Under the pieces are notes generated by a model. The model worked only from the letters and a program-made list of their open reading frames with translations, searched no databases and was not told the DNA's origin. From Pyrinomonadaceae bacterium (GTDB lineage Bacteria > Acidobacteriota > Blastocatellia > Pyrinomonadales > Pyrinomonadaceae), in assembly GCA_014534425.1 (NCBI GenBank), contig JACVRN010000016.1, positions 1 through 64,000 on the forward strand: a stretch of DNA of 64,000 nt, written 5' to 3'. Below, in pieces: positions 26,301 to 34,226 of the stretch (position 1 is the stretch's first letter; each line of letters opens with the position of its first letter). Position numbers and translations under genes: made by a program.

Positions 26301-26642
26301 ATGAGCAAACTGGTGAATGATATAACCGACAGCAATTTCGAGAGCGAGGTGCTGAACTCGGATAAGCCCGTGCTGGTGGATTTCTGGGCCGTCTGGTGTG
26401 CGCCGTGTATCGCGCTCACGCCGACGATAGAAGCGCTGGCAGAGAAGTACGATGGCGCGGCGCGCGTGGTTAAAATCAACGTGGACGAGAATCCGGCTGT
26501 AACGAACCGCTACGGCATACGCGGGATGCCTACGCTGATTCTCTTCAAGAACGGCAGGGAAGAAGAGCGCGTGCTAGGCGCAGTCAGCCGCGATGCGCTC
26601 GCGCGCATGATGGACAAGCACGTCAAGACAGCCGCCGCTTAA
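26301..26642 (+). CDS. trxA: thioredoxin
   Basis: A 113-residue protein with DFWAVWCAPCIALTPTIEALA, containing the WCAPC active site in place of the usual WCGPC. It also has the cis-proline loop GIRGMPTLILFKNG. It reduces disulfides in cytoplasmic proteins. It has a good ribosome-binding site (AGAAGGAAAGGAA). It lies between the Rrf2 regulator and the NRDE gene on one strand, with its stop adjacent to the next start. Expression under Rrf2 control is an inference from position. Confidence 0.93.
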   Translation: MSKLVNDITDSNFESEVLNSDKPVLVDFWAVWCAPCIALTPTIEALAEKYDGAARVVKINVDENPAVTNRYGIRGMPTLILFKNGREEERVLGAVSRDALARMMDKHVKTAAA

Positions 26643-27410
26643 ATGTGCATTATTCTTCTGGCTCACGAGGCTCATCCTGAGTACACGCTTGTGCTGGCTG
26701 CCAACCGCGATGAGTTTTACGGGCGGCCCACGCGCGAGGCGCATTTCTGGAAGGATGCACCGGACACGCTCGCGGGCCGTGACCTTGAGCGCGGGGGAAC
26801 CTGGCTGGGCGTGACGCGCACGGGGCGCATAGCCGCCGTCACAAATTACCGCGAGCCTGGAGCGAGGATTGAGAATGCGCCCTCGCGCGGGCTTCTGGTC
26901 AGCGACTTTCTGGCCGCAGACGAGGGGGCCTATGAATACCTCGCAAGGCTCCAGCCGCGCGCCTCTCTCTACAACGGATTTAATTTGATAGTCGGCGATG
27001 GCTGCGAGCTTTGCTACTTTTCCAATAGAGGCGGCGAGCCGCAAACTATCCGGTCGGGCGTTCACGGCCTGAGCAATCACCTCTTGGACACTCCCTGGCC
27101 CAAAGTCGAGCGGGGACGCGAGGCTCTCGAAAAGGTTCTTGAAAGCGACGCTCTTTCCATAGAAGCCATCTTCAAAGTGCTGGCCGATGACGCTCGCGCG
27201 CAGGACGAAGCGTTGCCGGAGACGGGCGTGGGCCTTGAGCTTGAGCGCATGCTCTCGCCGCTCTTCATAGAGAGTCAGGTTTACGGCACGCGCTCTTCCA
27301 CTGTCATACTCTTCAATCGTCAAGGGGAAGTCATCTTCATAGAGCGCACCTTTAACCGCTCAAGCGGCGGGCGCGAAGACGTGCGCTACGAATTCAAGAT
27401 AAGGAGCTAG
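26643..27410 (+). CDS. NRDE/TANGO2 family protein
   Basis: A 255-residue protein beginning MCIILLAHEAHPEYTLVLAANRDEFYGRPT, the NRDE motif family (TANGO2 in animals). GRDLERGGTWLGVTRTGRIAAVTNYR is the second conserved block. The N-terminal Cys2 and the N-terminal-nucleophile-like fold suggest an Ntn-hydrolase relative; haem trafficking has been proposed for eukaryotic members. Start and stop abut the thioredoxin and quinone-reductase genes, which indicates an operon. Confidence 0.92.
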   Translation: MCIILLAHEAHPEYTLVLAANRDEFYGRPTREAHFWKDAPDTLAGRDLERGGTWLGVTRTGRIAAVTNYREPGARIENAPSRGLLVSDFLAADEGAYEYLARLQPRASLYNGFNLIVGDGCELCYFSNRGGEPQTIRSGVHGLSNHLLDTPWPKVERGREALEKVLESDALSIEAIFKVLADDARAQDEALPETGVGLELERMLSPLFIESQVYGTRSSTVILFNRQGEVIFIERTFNRSSGGREDVRYEFKIRS

Positions 27411-27412
27411 AG

Positions 27413-28375
27413 ATGAAGGCCATACGCATTCTGGAGTTCGGCGGGCCGGAACAGTTGAAGCTGGAAGAAGTCCCAGATCCGCAGCCACAGGCGGGGCAAG
27501 TGCTGGTGCGCGTTCACGCGGCGGGCATCAATCCGGTTGACGCTTACATACGCTCCGGCGCTCACGTAGTAAAGCCTGCGCTGCCTTACACGCCGGGCAT
27601 GGACTCGGCGGGCGTCGTAGAAGCCTTGGGCGAAGGCGTCACGCGTGTTCGCGCAGGCGATAGAGTCTACGTCGCGGGTTCTCTCTCAGGCACTTATGCA
27701 GAGTTGACGCTCTGTGGCGAGCATCAGGCGCATCCTTTGCCAGCGTCTTTATCTTTCCAGCAGGGCGCAGCCGTGGGCGTGCCTTATGCCACGGCTTACC
27801 GCGCGCTCTTTCTTCGCGCGCATGCCATGCCGGGTGAGACGGTCTTTGTGCACGGGGCCACCGGCGGAGTCGGCCTAGCCGCTATACAGCTTGCGCGTGC
27901 GGCGGGCATGCGCGTCATAGGAACGGGCGGCACGGAAGAAGGACGGCGACTGGCCCTTGAGCAGGGAGCGCACGAGGTTCTGGATCATCACGCGGAAGGC
28001 TATCTGGAAAAGCTCTCATGGCTTTCGGGCGGGCAGGGTGCGGACGTGATTCTTGAGATGCTCGCCAACGTGAATCTAAACAGAGACCTTGAGATCGTGG
28101 CGCGTAAAGGGCGCGTGGTGGTCATTGGCAGCCGAGGGAAGATTGAGATTGACCCGCGCCTGACCATGACGCGCGACGCGAGCATACTTGGCATGTCGCT
28201 CATCAACGCCACGAAAGAGGAGCTTTCAAGCATACACGCGGCGCTCGTGGCGGGCCTTGAAAGCAGAACGCTTCGCCCCGTCGTGGGCCGCGAGATACCT
28301 CTACGGGATGCCGCACGCGCGCACGAGGCCGTCATGGAGCCGGGCGCTCACGGCAAGATAGTCCTCGTTCCATAA
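27413..28375 (+). CDS. NADPH:quinone reductase, zeta-crystallin type
   Basis: A 320-residue protein with the medium-chain dehydrogenase/reductase layout: a GroES-like N-terminal domain (LVRVHAAGINPVDAYIRSG, TPGMDSAGVVEALGEGVTRVRAGDRVYV) and a Rossmann domain with VFVHGATGGVGLAAIQLARAAGMRVIGT. No structural zinc cysteines are present, which indicates the quinone oxidoreductase branch that uses NADPH to reduce quinones. It starts two bases after the NRDE gene and ends the operon. Confidence 0.92.
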   Translation: MKAIRILEFGGPEQLKLEEVPDPQPQAGQVLVRVHAAGINPVDAYIRSGAHVVKPALPYTPGMDSAGVVEALGEGVTRVRAGDRVYVAGSLSGTYAELTLCGEHQAHPLPASLSFQQGAAVGVPYATAYRALFLRAHAMPGETVFVHGATGGVGLAAIQLARAAGMRVIGTGGTEEGRRLALEQGAHEVLDHHAEGYLEKLSWLSGGQGADVILEMLANVNLNRDLEIVARKGRVVVIGSRGKIEIDPRLTMTRDASILGMSLINATKEELSSIHAALVAGLESRTLRPVVGREIPLRDAARAHEAVMEPGAHGKIVLVP

Positions 28376-28483
28376 AGAGTAATCGCAGACATAACAGAAA
28401 TTGTAGGGGCAGGGCTTGACAGAAACTTTTAATCGAGTACGGTCATGTTAACTTGAAACCGGAGTTCAGGAGCGGCGACGATT

Positions 28484-28786
28484 ATGAGAGATGACGAATT
28501 GCAGATGAAGGCGCAGCGCAGCCTACAGGAGTTCGACGATGCTGTGGAGCGTTTGGACTCGAATTATACAGAGCTTGGGCAGAAGTCTCTGGCCGCGCTC
28601 GACGAGTTCATAGAGTTCTGGAAAAGCCATCCCGAATCTCCGCAGTCCCGGGCAAGTGAAGCGGAAGCTTCTTCTGTTGACAGCCTGGAAGACGATAACG
28701 AGATGCGACGCTTTGTGGAGCGGCAACTGGAATGGGGCGAGGCGCAGCGAGAGAGAGTTCGCGCGCACCTCTCAAAAGAGGGTTGA
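28484..28786 (+). CDS. small hypothetical helical protein
   Basis: A 100-residue, strongly acidic and helical protein (for example LQMKAQRSLQEFDDAVERLDSNYTELGQKSLAALDEFIEFWK). The family is not recognised. The ATG has AGGAGCGG upstream (28468-28476). It is the last intact host gene before the prophage insertion; the interrupted dinB gene starts 15 bases downstream and would be in the same operon. Confidence 0.65.
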   Translation: MRDDELQMKAQRSLQEFDDAVERLDSNYTELGQKSLAALDEFIEFWKSHPESPQSRASEAEASSVDSLEDDNEMRRFVERQLEWGEAQRERVRAHLSKEG

Positions 28787-28801
28787 TGAAAGGAACTGGT
28801 C

Positions 28802-28966
28802 ATGAGCACGGATAATTCGCTCAGGGAGCATCTGCTTTATCTACTGCAGGGCGGCGGCGCGCACGTTGACTTCGAGTCGGTCGTCAAAGACTTTCCGCTA
28901 GAGATTATCAATCTCAAGGCGGAGCATGTGCCCTATACGCCGTGGCACGTTCTGGAGCACATGTGA
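28802..28966 (+). pseudogene. dinB-like gene interrupted by the prophage
   Basis: An ATG-initiated frame (ribosome-binding site AAAGGAA) encodes 54 residues, from MSTDNSLREHLLYLLQGGG to PYTPWHVLEHM. It stops where the prophage end begins (TGA, 28964-28966). The same 54 residues occur at the start of the complete dinB-family protein at 29158-29634, with 45 identities. The remaining 100 or so residues of this copy are missing here and should lie beyond the right end of the prophage. DinB-fold proteins are four-helix metal-binding proteins, often thiol-dependent transferases. Confidence 0.9.
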
Positions 28967-29013
28967 GGGGATACACGATAAACTTTATCAATGATTCACG
29001 ATAATCGAAGGAA
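28964..29013 (+). repeat. prophage left terminus with two CACGATAA sites
   Basis: From the TG at 28964, two copies of CACGATAA occur at 28975-28982 and 28997-29004. The second continues into GAAGGAATCTTA, which resembles AGCAGAATCCTA in the two inner repeats (29059-29085 and 29648-29674, read on the minus strand). An ordered set of such sites at a transposon end is typical of MuA/TnsB-family transposases, which bind several copies at each end. The binding role is inferred, not shown. Confidence 0.65.
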
Positions 29014-29058
29014 TCTTAGTACGCTGAAGGTATAACATAGGATGAGAATATTGACAGA

Positions 29059-29085
29059 GTCAAAATAGGATTCTGCTAGTTATCG
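29059..29085 (-). repeat. inner end repeat, copy 1
   Basis: Read on the minus strand this is CGATAACTAGCAGAATCC followed by TATTTTGAC. It matches 29648-29674 at 26 of 27 bases in the same orientation. It is a probable transposase-binding site of the left end. A small hairpin with a following T run (GAGTAGCT arms at 29091-29098 and 29113-29120, then AATAAATTTTTT) lies just beyond and looks like a rightward terminator. Confidence 0.7.
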
Positions 29086-29157
29086 CCTCTGAGTAGCTTT
29101 CAACTCTCCGGGAGCTACTCAATAAATTTTTTCCGCCGCGCCGCAAATTTTTTGTCC

Positions 29158-29634
29158 TTACTTCCCGCCCTTGAGAATCCGCTTGAGTGTGACAAGCACG
29201 CCCAGATGGTAGGCATTGTGGTCTGCTACGAGCAGGGCTTCGCGTAGGATTGTCTGCCCTGTGCCGTGCTCTAAAGGTGCGAAGAGGTCTGTGGAAGGGT
29301 CTTCGATAAGGCGCTTCATCGCTTCTAGGTCAGAGAGGAAAGCCTCCACGCTCTTGTTCCAGGCGACCTCGTCCGCCTCCGCGCTGCTCTCAGGCCAGTA
29401 GCCTTCGGGCCAGGGCGGCGAGATATGAGAAGGGTTACGGCTGAATTCAAGTATATCGAACTGGGCGATCCTCATGTGCTCCAGCACCTGCCAGGGCGTG
29501 TAGGGAATATTCTCCGCCTTGCTGTTGATTATCTCAAGCGGGAAATCCTTCACGACCGTCTCGAAATCAACATGCGCGCCCCCGCCGCCCAAAAGATAAA
29601 GTAGATGCTCCTTGAGCGCCCCGTCCGTGCTCAT
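29158..29634 (-). CDS. DinB-family protein, intact copy carried in the left end
   Basis: A 158-residue protein with a DinB/YfiT-like four-helix pattern: PYTPWQVLEHMRIAQFDILEF (first metal-type His) and VADHNAYHLGVLVTLKRILK (paired His near the C-terminus). These are the expected three histidines of the metal site. Its first 54 residues match the interrupted host gene at 28802 with 45 identities, but it is on the opposite strand. It lies between two 27-base end repeats. It may supply the function lost through insertion, or it may be a host paralogue trapped by rearrangement. Confidence 0.82.
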   Translation of the reverse strand: MSTDGALKEHLLYLLGGGGAHVDFETVVKDFPLEIINSKAENIPYTPWQVLEHMRIAQFDILEFSRNPSHISPPWPEGYWPESSAEADEVAWNKSVEAFLSDLEAMKRLIEDPSTDLFAPLEHGTGQTILREALLVADHNAYHLGVLVTLKRILKGGK

Positions 29635-29647
29635 GGTCTAATCACCT

Positions 29648-29674
29648 GTCAAAATAGGATTCTGCTGGTTATCG
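29648..29674 (-). repeat. inner end repeat, copy 2
   Basis: The same 27-base unit as 29059-29085 with one mismatch. On the minus strand it is preceded by AAACA, giving ACACGATAACC, the same ACACGATAA as the terminal site at 28974-28982. Together the two copies bracket the intact dinB-like gene, so that gene was probably inserted within the transposase-binding region. Confidence 0.7.
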
Positions 29675-29719
29675 TGTTTAGCTTGATTCAAGATTAAGTG
29701 GATTACTCAACCTATTGAA

Positions 29720-30148
29720 TCAGCTTTCAGCATCTAATATTTGAACAACTCTATCGCCTTTTTTTACATAACTTTCTTCTTCTGAAAGCGGAGGGAGCAT
29801 GGCCGAGTCTTCAGCTTTTAGAGTTTTAGGAATCGTGCGGGGAGGGCCTAGTATACTAACCAAACTCGTTATCCCTGCAATCGCATATGTCTCATAGGTT
29901 CTACAAAGAGAAAATTTATCTTCAACACTTGTAGCCTTTACGCGCACCTTAACTTGATCCACATAACCTAATACTTCATTGGTTTCAGGGTCACGTACCT
30001 CAGTTGGCTTATCTGACAGCACTTTAAACTTCATTCCGACTTCTACACCACTGTTTTTCCCTATATTGATGGCTAGTTCGCGCTCCGTTACAACTCCCGC
30101 GACCTTACCTACTATGGGCTTTTTCTGATTCGCAAGCTCTTCTGTCAT
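29720..30148 (-). CDS. small beta-rich protein, last gene of cargo operon 1
   Basis: A 142-residue protein. IVGKVAGVVTERELAINIGKNSGVEVGMKFKVL (residues 12-44) has the alternating pattern of a small beta-barrel domain seen at the C-terminus of FlgT-like and some outer-membrane-assembly proteins. VKKGDRVVQI near the end closes the barrel. No catalytic residues are visible and there is no signal peptide. Its start overlaps the stop of the preceding gene by ATGA, so it is co-translated. The function is not known. Confidence 0.6.
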   Translation of the reverse strand: MTEELANQKKPIVGKVAGVVTERELAINIGKNSGVEVGMKFKVLSDKPTEVRDPETNEVLGYVDQVKVRVKATSVEDKFSLCRTYETYAIAGITSLVSILGPPRTIPKTLKAEDSAMLPPLSEEESYVKKGDRVVQILDAES

Positions 30149-30783
30149 TGCTTTTCTCCTGAAGGTCTATAGATAGCAGTCATATACGGCAGCAGTGCAG
30201 TCTCTCCGTGCTCCTTCATAAACCCTAACCATAATCCGTCTATACCCTTTACACCAATAGCATGATATTCGCCAGAACGCTCTTCAGTAACCTCAAATTG
30301 CCCCATAGCAAGCCCATCCTCTTTATGAATAGCTATGAGTGTGTCCCCCGTAGCTAACTTGGGAGATTTTCGCCTCTTTAGAGCAATATATAATTTGCCC
30401 TGCTCATATTTGGCTCGCATTATCTCAAACTCACGACTTTCAATATCATGTTCTACAACACTAAAAAGAGCCTTTTTAGTATCCATCAACTCATTCGCAT
30501 GGTGTTGAATGCGCTGCTGCAAAGGGGAGTAATAAATACATCTGAGATACGCCACACGGCCAGTTCCACAAAGCCAAATAACTATAGGAATAATAACTGG
30601 CGTTAATAGCAAAGGGAGACCAATTAGCAGGCGAAACTTTAGTGGGAACTCCTTTTCATTAAGATAAGGAAAGATGAAGATAAATAGGCCAAACAAAGAA
30701 GAAATAATGGATAACAAGTTGTTCCCTAGCCTCCACTGCACCTGCGGCCATTCCAAGCTGGGCAAGGGTGTATCCTGCTTCAT
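30145..30783 (-). CDS. membrane protein with cytoplasmic domain, cargo operon 1
   Basis: A 212-residue protein. Two adjacent membrane helices (LLSIISSLFGLFIFIFPYL and LLIGLPLLLTPVIIPIVIWL, about residues 22-70) are followed by a soluble domain of about 135 residues. Short beta segments (GKLYIALKRR, TGDTLIAIHKEDGLAMGQFEV) suggest a barrel related to the one encoded next. Both gene junctions are overlapping (TAATG upstream, ATGA downstream). I recognise no family. Base composition is A+T-rich relative to the phage structural genes. Confidence 0.6.
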   Translation of the reverse strand: MKQDTPLPSLEWPQVQWRLGNNLLSIISSLFGLFIFIFPYLNEKEFPLKFRLLIGLPLLLTPVIIPIVIWLCGTGRVAYLRCIYYSPLQQRIQHHANELMDTKKALFSVVEHDIESREFEIMRAKYEQGKLYIALKRRKSPKLATGDTLIAIHKEDGLAMGQFEVTEERSGEYHAIGVKGIDGLWLGFMKEHGETALLPYMTAIYRPSGEKQ

Positions 30784-31364
30784 TATCGTCGCCTTACATT
30801 TAAGTATTCGTTTAATACTTCCCTAGCGTAATAGTAGCCATTCTGTTTACAACGTAACCAAATAACCAACAAAATGGGAAGCAGAAAAGCATAGTATCTC
30901 CAATTATTATAATTTTGAATAAGTAAGGTTATCGTTCCTATAAGAGCAGTAGTTAATAACCCTCTGGAAAAGGCATAAAGAGCATTGAAATCTTCAATAC
31001 GCGAATCTTTAAGCCCAGTTACATTTCGCATCGCAATTGAGAAAAGTTCATCGTTAGTCGCTTCGGTATTTTCAGTCTCGGACATTAAGAGAGTTCTGGC
31101 TCGCGCACTGTCATAGAAATTAACCTTCCAGATATCTTTACCGGCTAATAGGTTGCTAGATGGTTTTCCACCCCACGTAAAAAAATAAAAACCTTCTAAC
31201 CAACTACCAATTGCATTCATTAGATATCCAAAAAGAAAAGCAATAGCGGTGTACGCGATAATCAGGTCTTTGTCATACTTTATGCCGAATGCAGTAAATA
31301 AAATCAGAAGGAATAAAAAGCCTGGTATTAATGATGCTAAAATGTCGTATGCTTTGAAGTTCAT
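30783..31364 (-). CDS. four-helix membrane protein, cargo operon 1
   Basis: A 193-residue protein with four predicted membrane helices: YDILASLIPGFLFLLILFTAF, LIIAYTAIAFLFGYLMNAIGSW, GLLTTALIGTITLLIQ and YYAFLLPILLVIWLRC. A cytoplasmic loop of about 80 residues lies in the middle. I chose the ATG at 31364 (AGAAG upstream); a TTG at 31388 overlaps the MBL stop and is an alternative. No family is recognised. It is tightly placed between the MBL hydrolase and the next membrane protein, so a joint complex is likely. Confidence 0.6.
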   Translation of the reverse strand: MNFKAYDILASLIPGFLFLLILFTAFGIKYDKDLIIAYTAIAFLFGYLMNAIGSWLEGFYFFTWGGKPSSNLLAGKDIWKVNFYDSARARTLLMSETENTEATNDELFSIAMRNVTGLKDSRIEDFNALYAFSRGLLTTALIGTITLLIQNYNNWRYYAFLLPILLVIWLRCKQNGYYYAREVLNEYLNVRRR

Positions 31365-31384
31365 AAAGTTACTTCTAATCGCTA

Positions 31385-32404
31385 TCAAGCATCAAACTTA
31401 AAGAGTCCATATGCCTTAAACTTACTGTTATACACTGGTTCGCCCCAGCCTCTATGGCTTTTATAATCTCTAGCGAAGTCATAGTTTTTTACATAGAAAG
31501 TCATAGCACTACTTGAAATATCAATAATCACGTAGCCAGCTTGATTATTGGTTATTCTAATAGGAGGATAACAGCTATAAGCCAAATGATTTGAGCTGGC
31601 ATTTCCTAACAGAGTAACTCGCGGCTTCAAGGTTTTCAGAAACTCATAACTCCTACCTGAATCTCGACCATGATGTGGGGCGAAAAGAACATCAATATTT
31701 GAAACCCGAGCTTTGTAATTCTTAAGGATATACTCCCAAGAGTGATCGTCACTATCACCTGCAAATATTATTTTCCAAGACTTGCCTTCGTTTTTAGTAA
31801 CAGTATAAAGAAGAACATAAGAGGCATCATTATAATCACCTGATTCATTAGCCCTTTTGACTAATTCTTTGCTAGGACAGAGAATTTTTATTCCATCTTT
31901 ATTCCAATATAAAGCATTGTCAGAATCGTAATAAGTTAATCGGTTGGTATCTGTGACTTTTCCCGCTCTTAATTGGGTGTAAAACTGCCAATCTTCTTTA
32001 TTGTAGCCCGCAAAATAACTGTTCAGGTTTATGCTTTTATTATTGTCTGTATCCCAAGCGTTCAAAATTTTGAACTCAGTAAATAAGTCCTTGATTCCAT
32101 CTATATGATCCATGTCAGGATGCGAAATAATAAACCTGAAAATGTCTGAGGTTCCAATATTCTCCTTTAAATAGGCAATAGGATTATCGGGGGTTTGTTT
32201 TTGTCGGTAGTCTATTTTGTTGGAAGGTACATTAGTGCGCTTTCTCATCTCTTCTCGCTGTTTTGAAGCTTTAACAGCCTTCTCTTCGGGCGTATCTTCA
32301 TCATTATAGGCATTACTGACATCTATCACAGTAATGCGTTCAGAGTAGTGTTGAATTATATTGCAGTCGCCTTCAAGTACGTTTAAGAAATGAATTGTTG
32401 GCAT
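31385..32404 (-). CDS. ComEC-type metallo-beta-lactamase hydrolase, cargo operon 1
   Basis: A 339-residue protein starting MPTIHFLNVLEGDC, the strand-turn start of the ComEC/Rec2 C-terminal hydrolase group. Metal ligands are in SHPDMDH (His95, Asp97, Asp99, His100), AGDSDDHSW and APHHGRDSG. Such stand-alone MBL proteins are predicted nucleases or phosphodiesterases and are often found next to defence genes. No membrane segment is present. It is the only clear enzyme of this five-gene operon, so it is the likely effector or signal-processing part. Confidence 0.78.
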   Translation of the reverse strand: MPTIHFLNVLEGDCNIIQHYSERITVIDVSNAYNDEDTPEEKAVKASKQREEMRKRTNVPSNKIDYRQKQTPDNPIAYLKENIGTSDIFRFIISHPDMDHIDGIKDLFTEFKILNAWDTDNNKSINLNSYFAGYNKEDWQFYTQLRAGKVTDTNRLTYYDSDNALYWNKDGIKILCPSKELVKRANESGDYNDASYVLLYTVTKNEGKSWKIIFAGDSDDHSWEYILKNYKARVSNIDVLFAPHHGRDSGRSYEFLKTLKPRVTLLGNASSNHLAYSCYPPIRITNNQAGYVIIDISSSAMTFYVKNYDFARDYKSHRGWGEPVYNSKFKAYGLFKFDA

Positions 32405-32440
32405 GAATATTAGTGTTCGCCTTTCTTAGAGTAATGAACT

Positions 32441-33745
32441 TTAACTGGCCTTGTTTTGCTTGTCTGATATACCCGCTTCAATTTGTTTTACTATTTCCTG
32501 GTGCATAGCTTCCAAGTTAAAATATTGCTTATCTGATAACTCAATTCTCGAACGTAGGAGTTGTTCCATTTGATTGACAGCAGGTCTGCCCGCAGGCATG
32601 TTTCTTACTATGCTCCGCGCGTCCTTGTAAAAACTGTCAAGTTGTTTCTTGAACAATTCCACGTATTTATCTCTTTCCCCAATAAAGTATCTATATCCCC
32701 CTTCAATCGAAATTAGGGTTTTCTTTTTATCATCAACAATTGTTTTATCCTCATTCTGGGAATCTGGGATATTAGCCTCCATAGCTTGCACTGATACAGT
32801 AGCGTTTTGAATTTGTTCATTTATTCTATCTACTAAGAAAATTAAATTGAAAAAGCTGTCCCTTAATGCATCAACTGCTGTCATCCCACCCAATATAATC
32901 TCAGTTTGTAGAATGGCTTCATTAAGGCTTATTTTCCCTAACACAAATCTTCTTCTCAGATTGATTAAAGGTAATAGTTTTGATGGAGTAGTTAATACAC
33001 TCATGAGAATGACAAGCAAATAACTTGCTATAGCTAGTAGTCCACCAACACGGAAATCTGAAATAACAGTACCTAATGGGTGCGGAAGAGAGGCGAATAA
33101 TAAAGCAAGAAATACCAACATCGGTACAGTTAATAATAGCCCCCATATAATTGCAGAGACTTTAGCTGGCTTAGGTAGGTCGACAGGCTGTATAAAATCC
33201 GGCTTTAAGATAGGTAGCAAAAGAGGTAGCAGATTAGCGGCCCCCCATACACCATAGCTAAATATAAAAAGGGCGAGTAAAGGCCAACTAAATGTGCTCC
33301 CAAGTAATGCAAGCGTGATGAGGAGGATCGCGCGCAACAGCTCAAATGCTGATTGCATTCTGCTATTAGAGAATAAAGTTCGCCAAGAATAGAATCTTGG
33401 CTCTTCGTCAATTGATTGAGATGAGAAAGTAAACCCTCTATATATCCAGGATAGAAGATCAGCAAGAGCAATCCCCCCCAGAAATATCTTCAAGGAAGTT
33501 ATTGTATTAAATGAAGCTGCTTTCAACTCATCTGTAAGAAGCCAGAGAGCGCCAGCGATGGCAGCTAATATTGCCCATTGTGACCAACCACTTCTTTTAT
33601 TTTCATTTTCTAACTCTTCAATCTCGAAATCTAAGAGACTTAGCAGGCTTTCTGGCGTAGGAGTAGCTGGCTTCTCGGAGACAAGAGCTTCTTCCTTTTG
33701 TGAGGGATCGGGTTGAGTTTGTTCTTGAGAAGGCGGGGCGCTCAT
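32441..33745 (-). CDS. polytopic membrane protein with coiled-coil tail, first gene of cargo operon 1
   Basis: A 434-residue protein with a Pro/Gln/Glu-rich cytoplasmic start. About seven membrane helices lie in residues 55-265 (for example WAILAAIAGALWLLTD, LLRAILLITLALLGSTFSW, AIIWGLLLTVPMLVFLALLFA, LLAIASYLLVILMSVL). A 160-residue helical, probably coiled-coil, cytoplasmic tail follows. No known channel or transporter signature was found. It is separated by 36 bases from the MBL gene. It may be a membrane anchor or a pore component of an abortive-infection-type complex. Confidence 0.6.
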   Translation of the reverse strand: MSAPPSQEQTQPDPSQKEEALVSEKPATPTPESLLSLLDFEIEELENENKRSGWSQWAILAAIAGALWLLTDELKAASFNTITSLKIFLGGIALADLLSWIYRGFTFSSQSIDEEPRFYSWRTLFSNSRMQSAFELLRAILLITLALLGSTFSWPLLALFIFSYGVWGAANLLPLLLPILKPDFIQPVDLPKPAKVSAIIWGLLLTVPMLVFLALLFASLPHPLGTVISDFRVGGLLAIASYLLVILMSVLTTPSKLLPLINLRRRFVLGKISLNEAILQTEIILGGMTAVDALRDSFFNLIFLVDRINEQIQNATVSVQAMEANIPDSQNEDKTIVDDKKKTLISIEGGYRYFIGERDKYVELFKKQLDSFYKDARSIVRNMPAGRPAVNQMEQLLRSRIELSDKQYFNLEAMHQEIVKQIEAGISDKQNKAS

Positions 33746-33839
33746 GTTCTTTCCTTATTTCTAACTAGGTTGTTGCAGCTAGGTTAGCGATCTGATATCA
33801 GAGTCTCCAAACAGGCAGGAGTGGGAGTAAATCGAGTGA

Positions 33840-33870
33840 ATTATACGATAATTGAGCCTGCTTAAGTCAA
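33840..33870 (-). promoter_or_regulatory. candidate promoter of cargo operon 1
   Basis: On the minus strand TTGACT (33865-33870) and TATAAT (33840-33845) are separated by 19 bases, about 95 bases upstream of the first start at 33745. The boxes are good but the spacing is long. The -10 region overlaps an ACGATAA sequence similar to the end sites, so a transposase-binding function is an alternative. Confidence 0.45.
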
Positions 33871-33953
33871 TGCAAATTAGGTGTTTAGACTCGCTCTTAT
33901 GCCATGGCCCCTTGACGTAGATATAGTTCTCAGGATTTCGATATCGTAGATGA

Positions 33954-34226
33954 TTATCCGTAAGTTTCCTTTACTAGCTGCTGAAGCTCTAGCGCCCTCT
34001 CCAAGCTGTAAGGCTCGACCGTGTAATCGTCGCCAGTGTCAAACTGCTCGTACCTGGTCTTATGGCATAGGCACATGACAGCAAAGCCGACGCGGGATTT
34101 AGTCACGATAAGGAACTCAGGAGGGTGCGGGCAGGGCTGCCCGTTCCAGAGGCTGAGGCATTTATCAGGAGTTTGGGAGTCGTCAGTGAACTCTGTGGCG
34201 CGGTCGAATTCAACTTGCTGTCTCAT
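33954..34226 (-). CDS. early-operon hypothetical protein, Cys/His-containing
   Basis: 90 residues from the ATG at 34226 (GAGGAACAAT upstream). SLWNGQPCPHPPEFLIVTKSRVGFAVMCLCHKTRYE contains CPH and CLCH pairs that could bind zinc. A longer frame to 34496 exists but overlaps the well-supported upstream gene, so I rejected it. It is the last gene of the leftward early operon. The function is not known. Confidence 0.6.
   Translation of the reverse strand: MRQQVEFDRATEFTDDSQTPDKCLSLWNGQPCPHPPEFLIVTKSRVGFAVMCLCHKTRYEQFDTGDDYTVEPYSLERALELQQLVKETYG

Noticed and set aside
28802-28966. Interrupted dinB explained by a simple nonsense mutation
   Set aside because: The bases after codon 54 show no continued similarity to the intact homologue, so the rest is missing, not mutated.
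28964-28970. A tRNA or integrase attachment site at the prophage border
   Set aside because: The border lies inside a protein gene, no integrase is present, and a DDE transposase explains the insertion.
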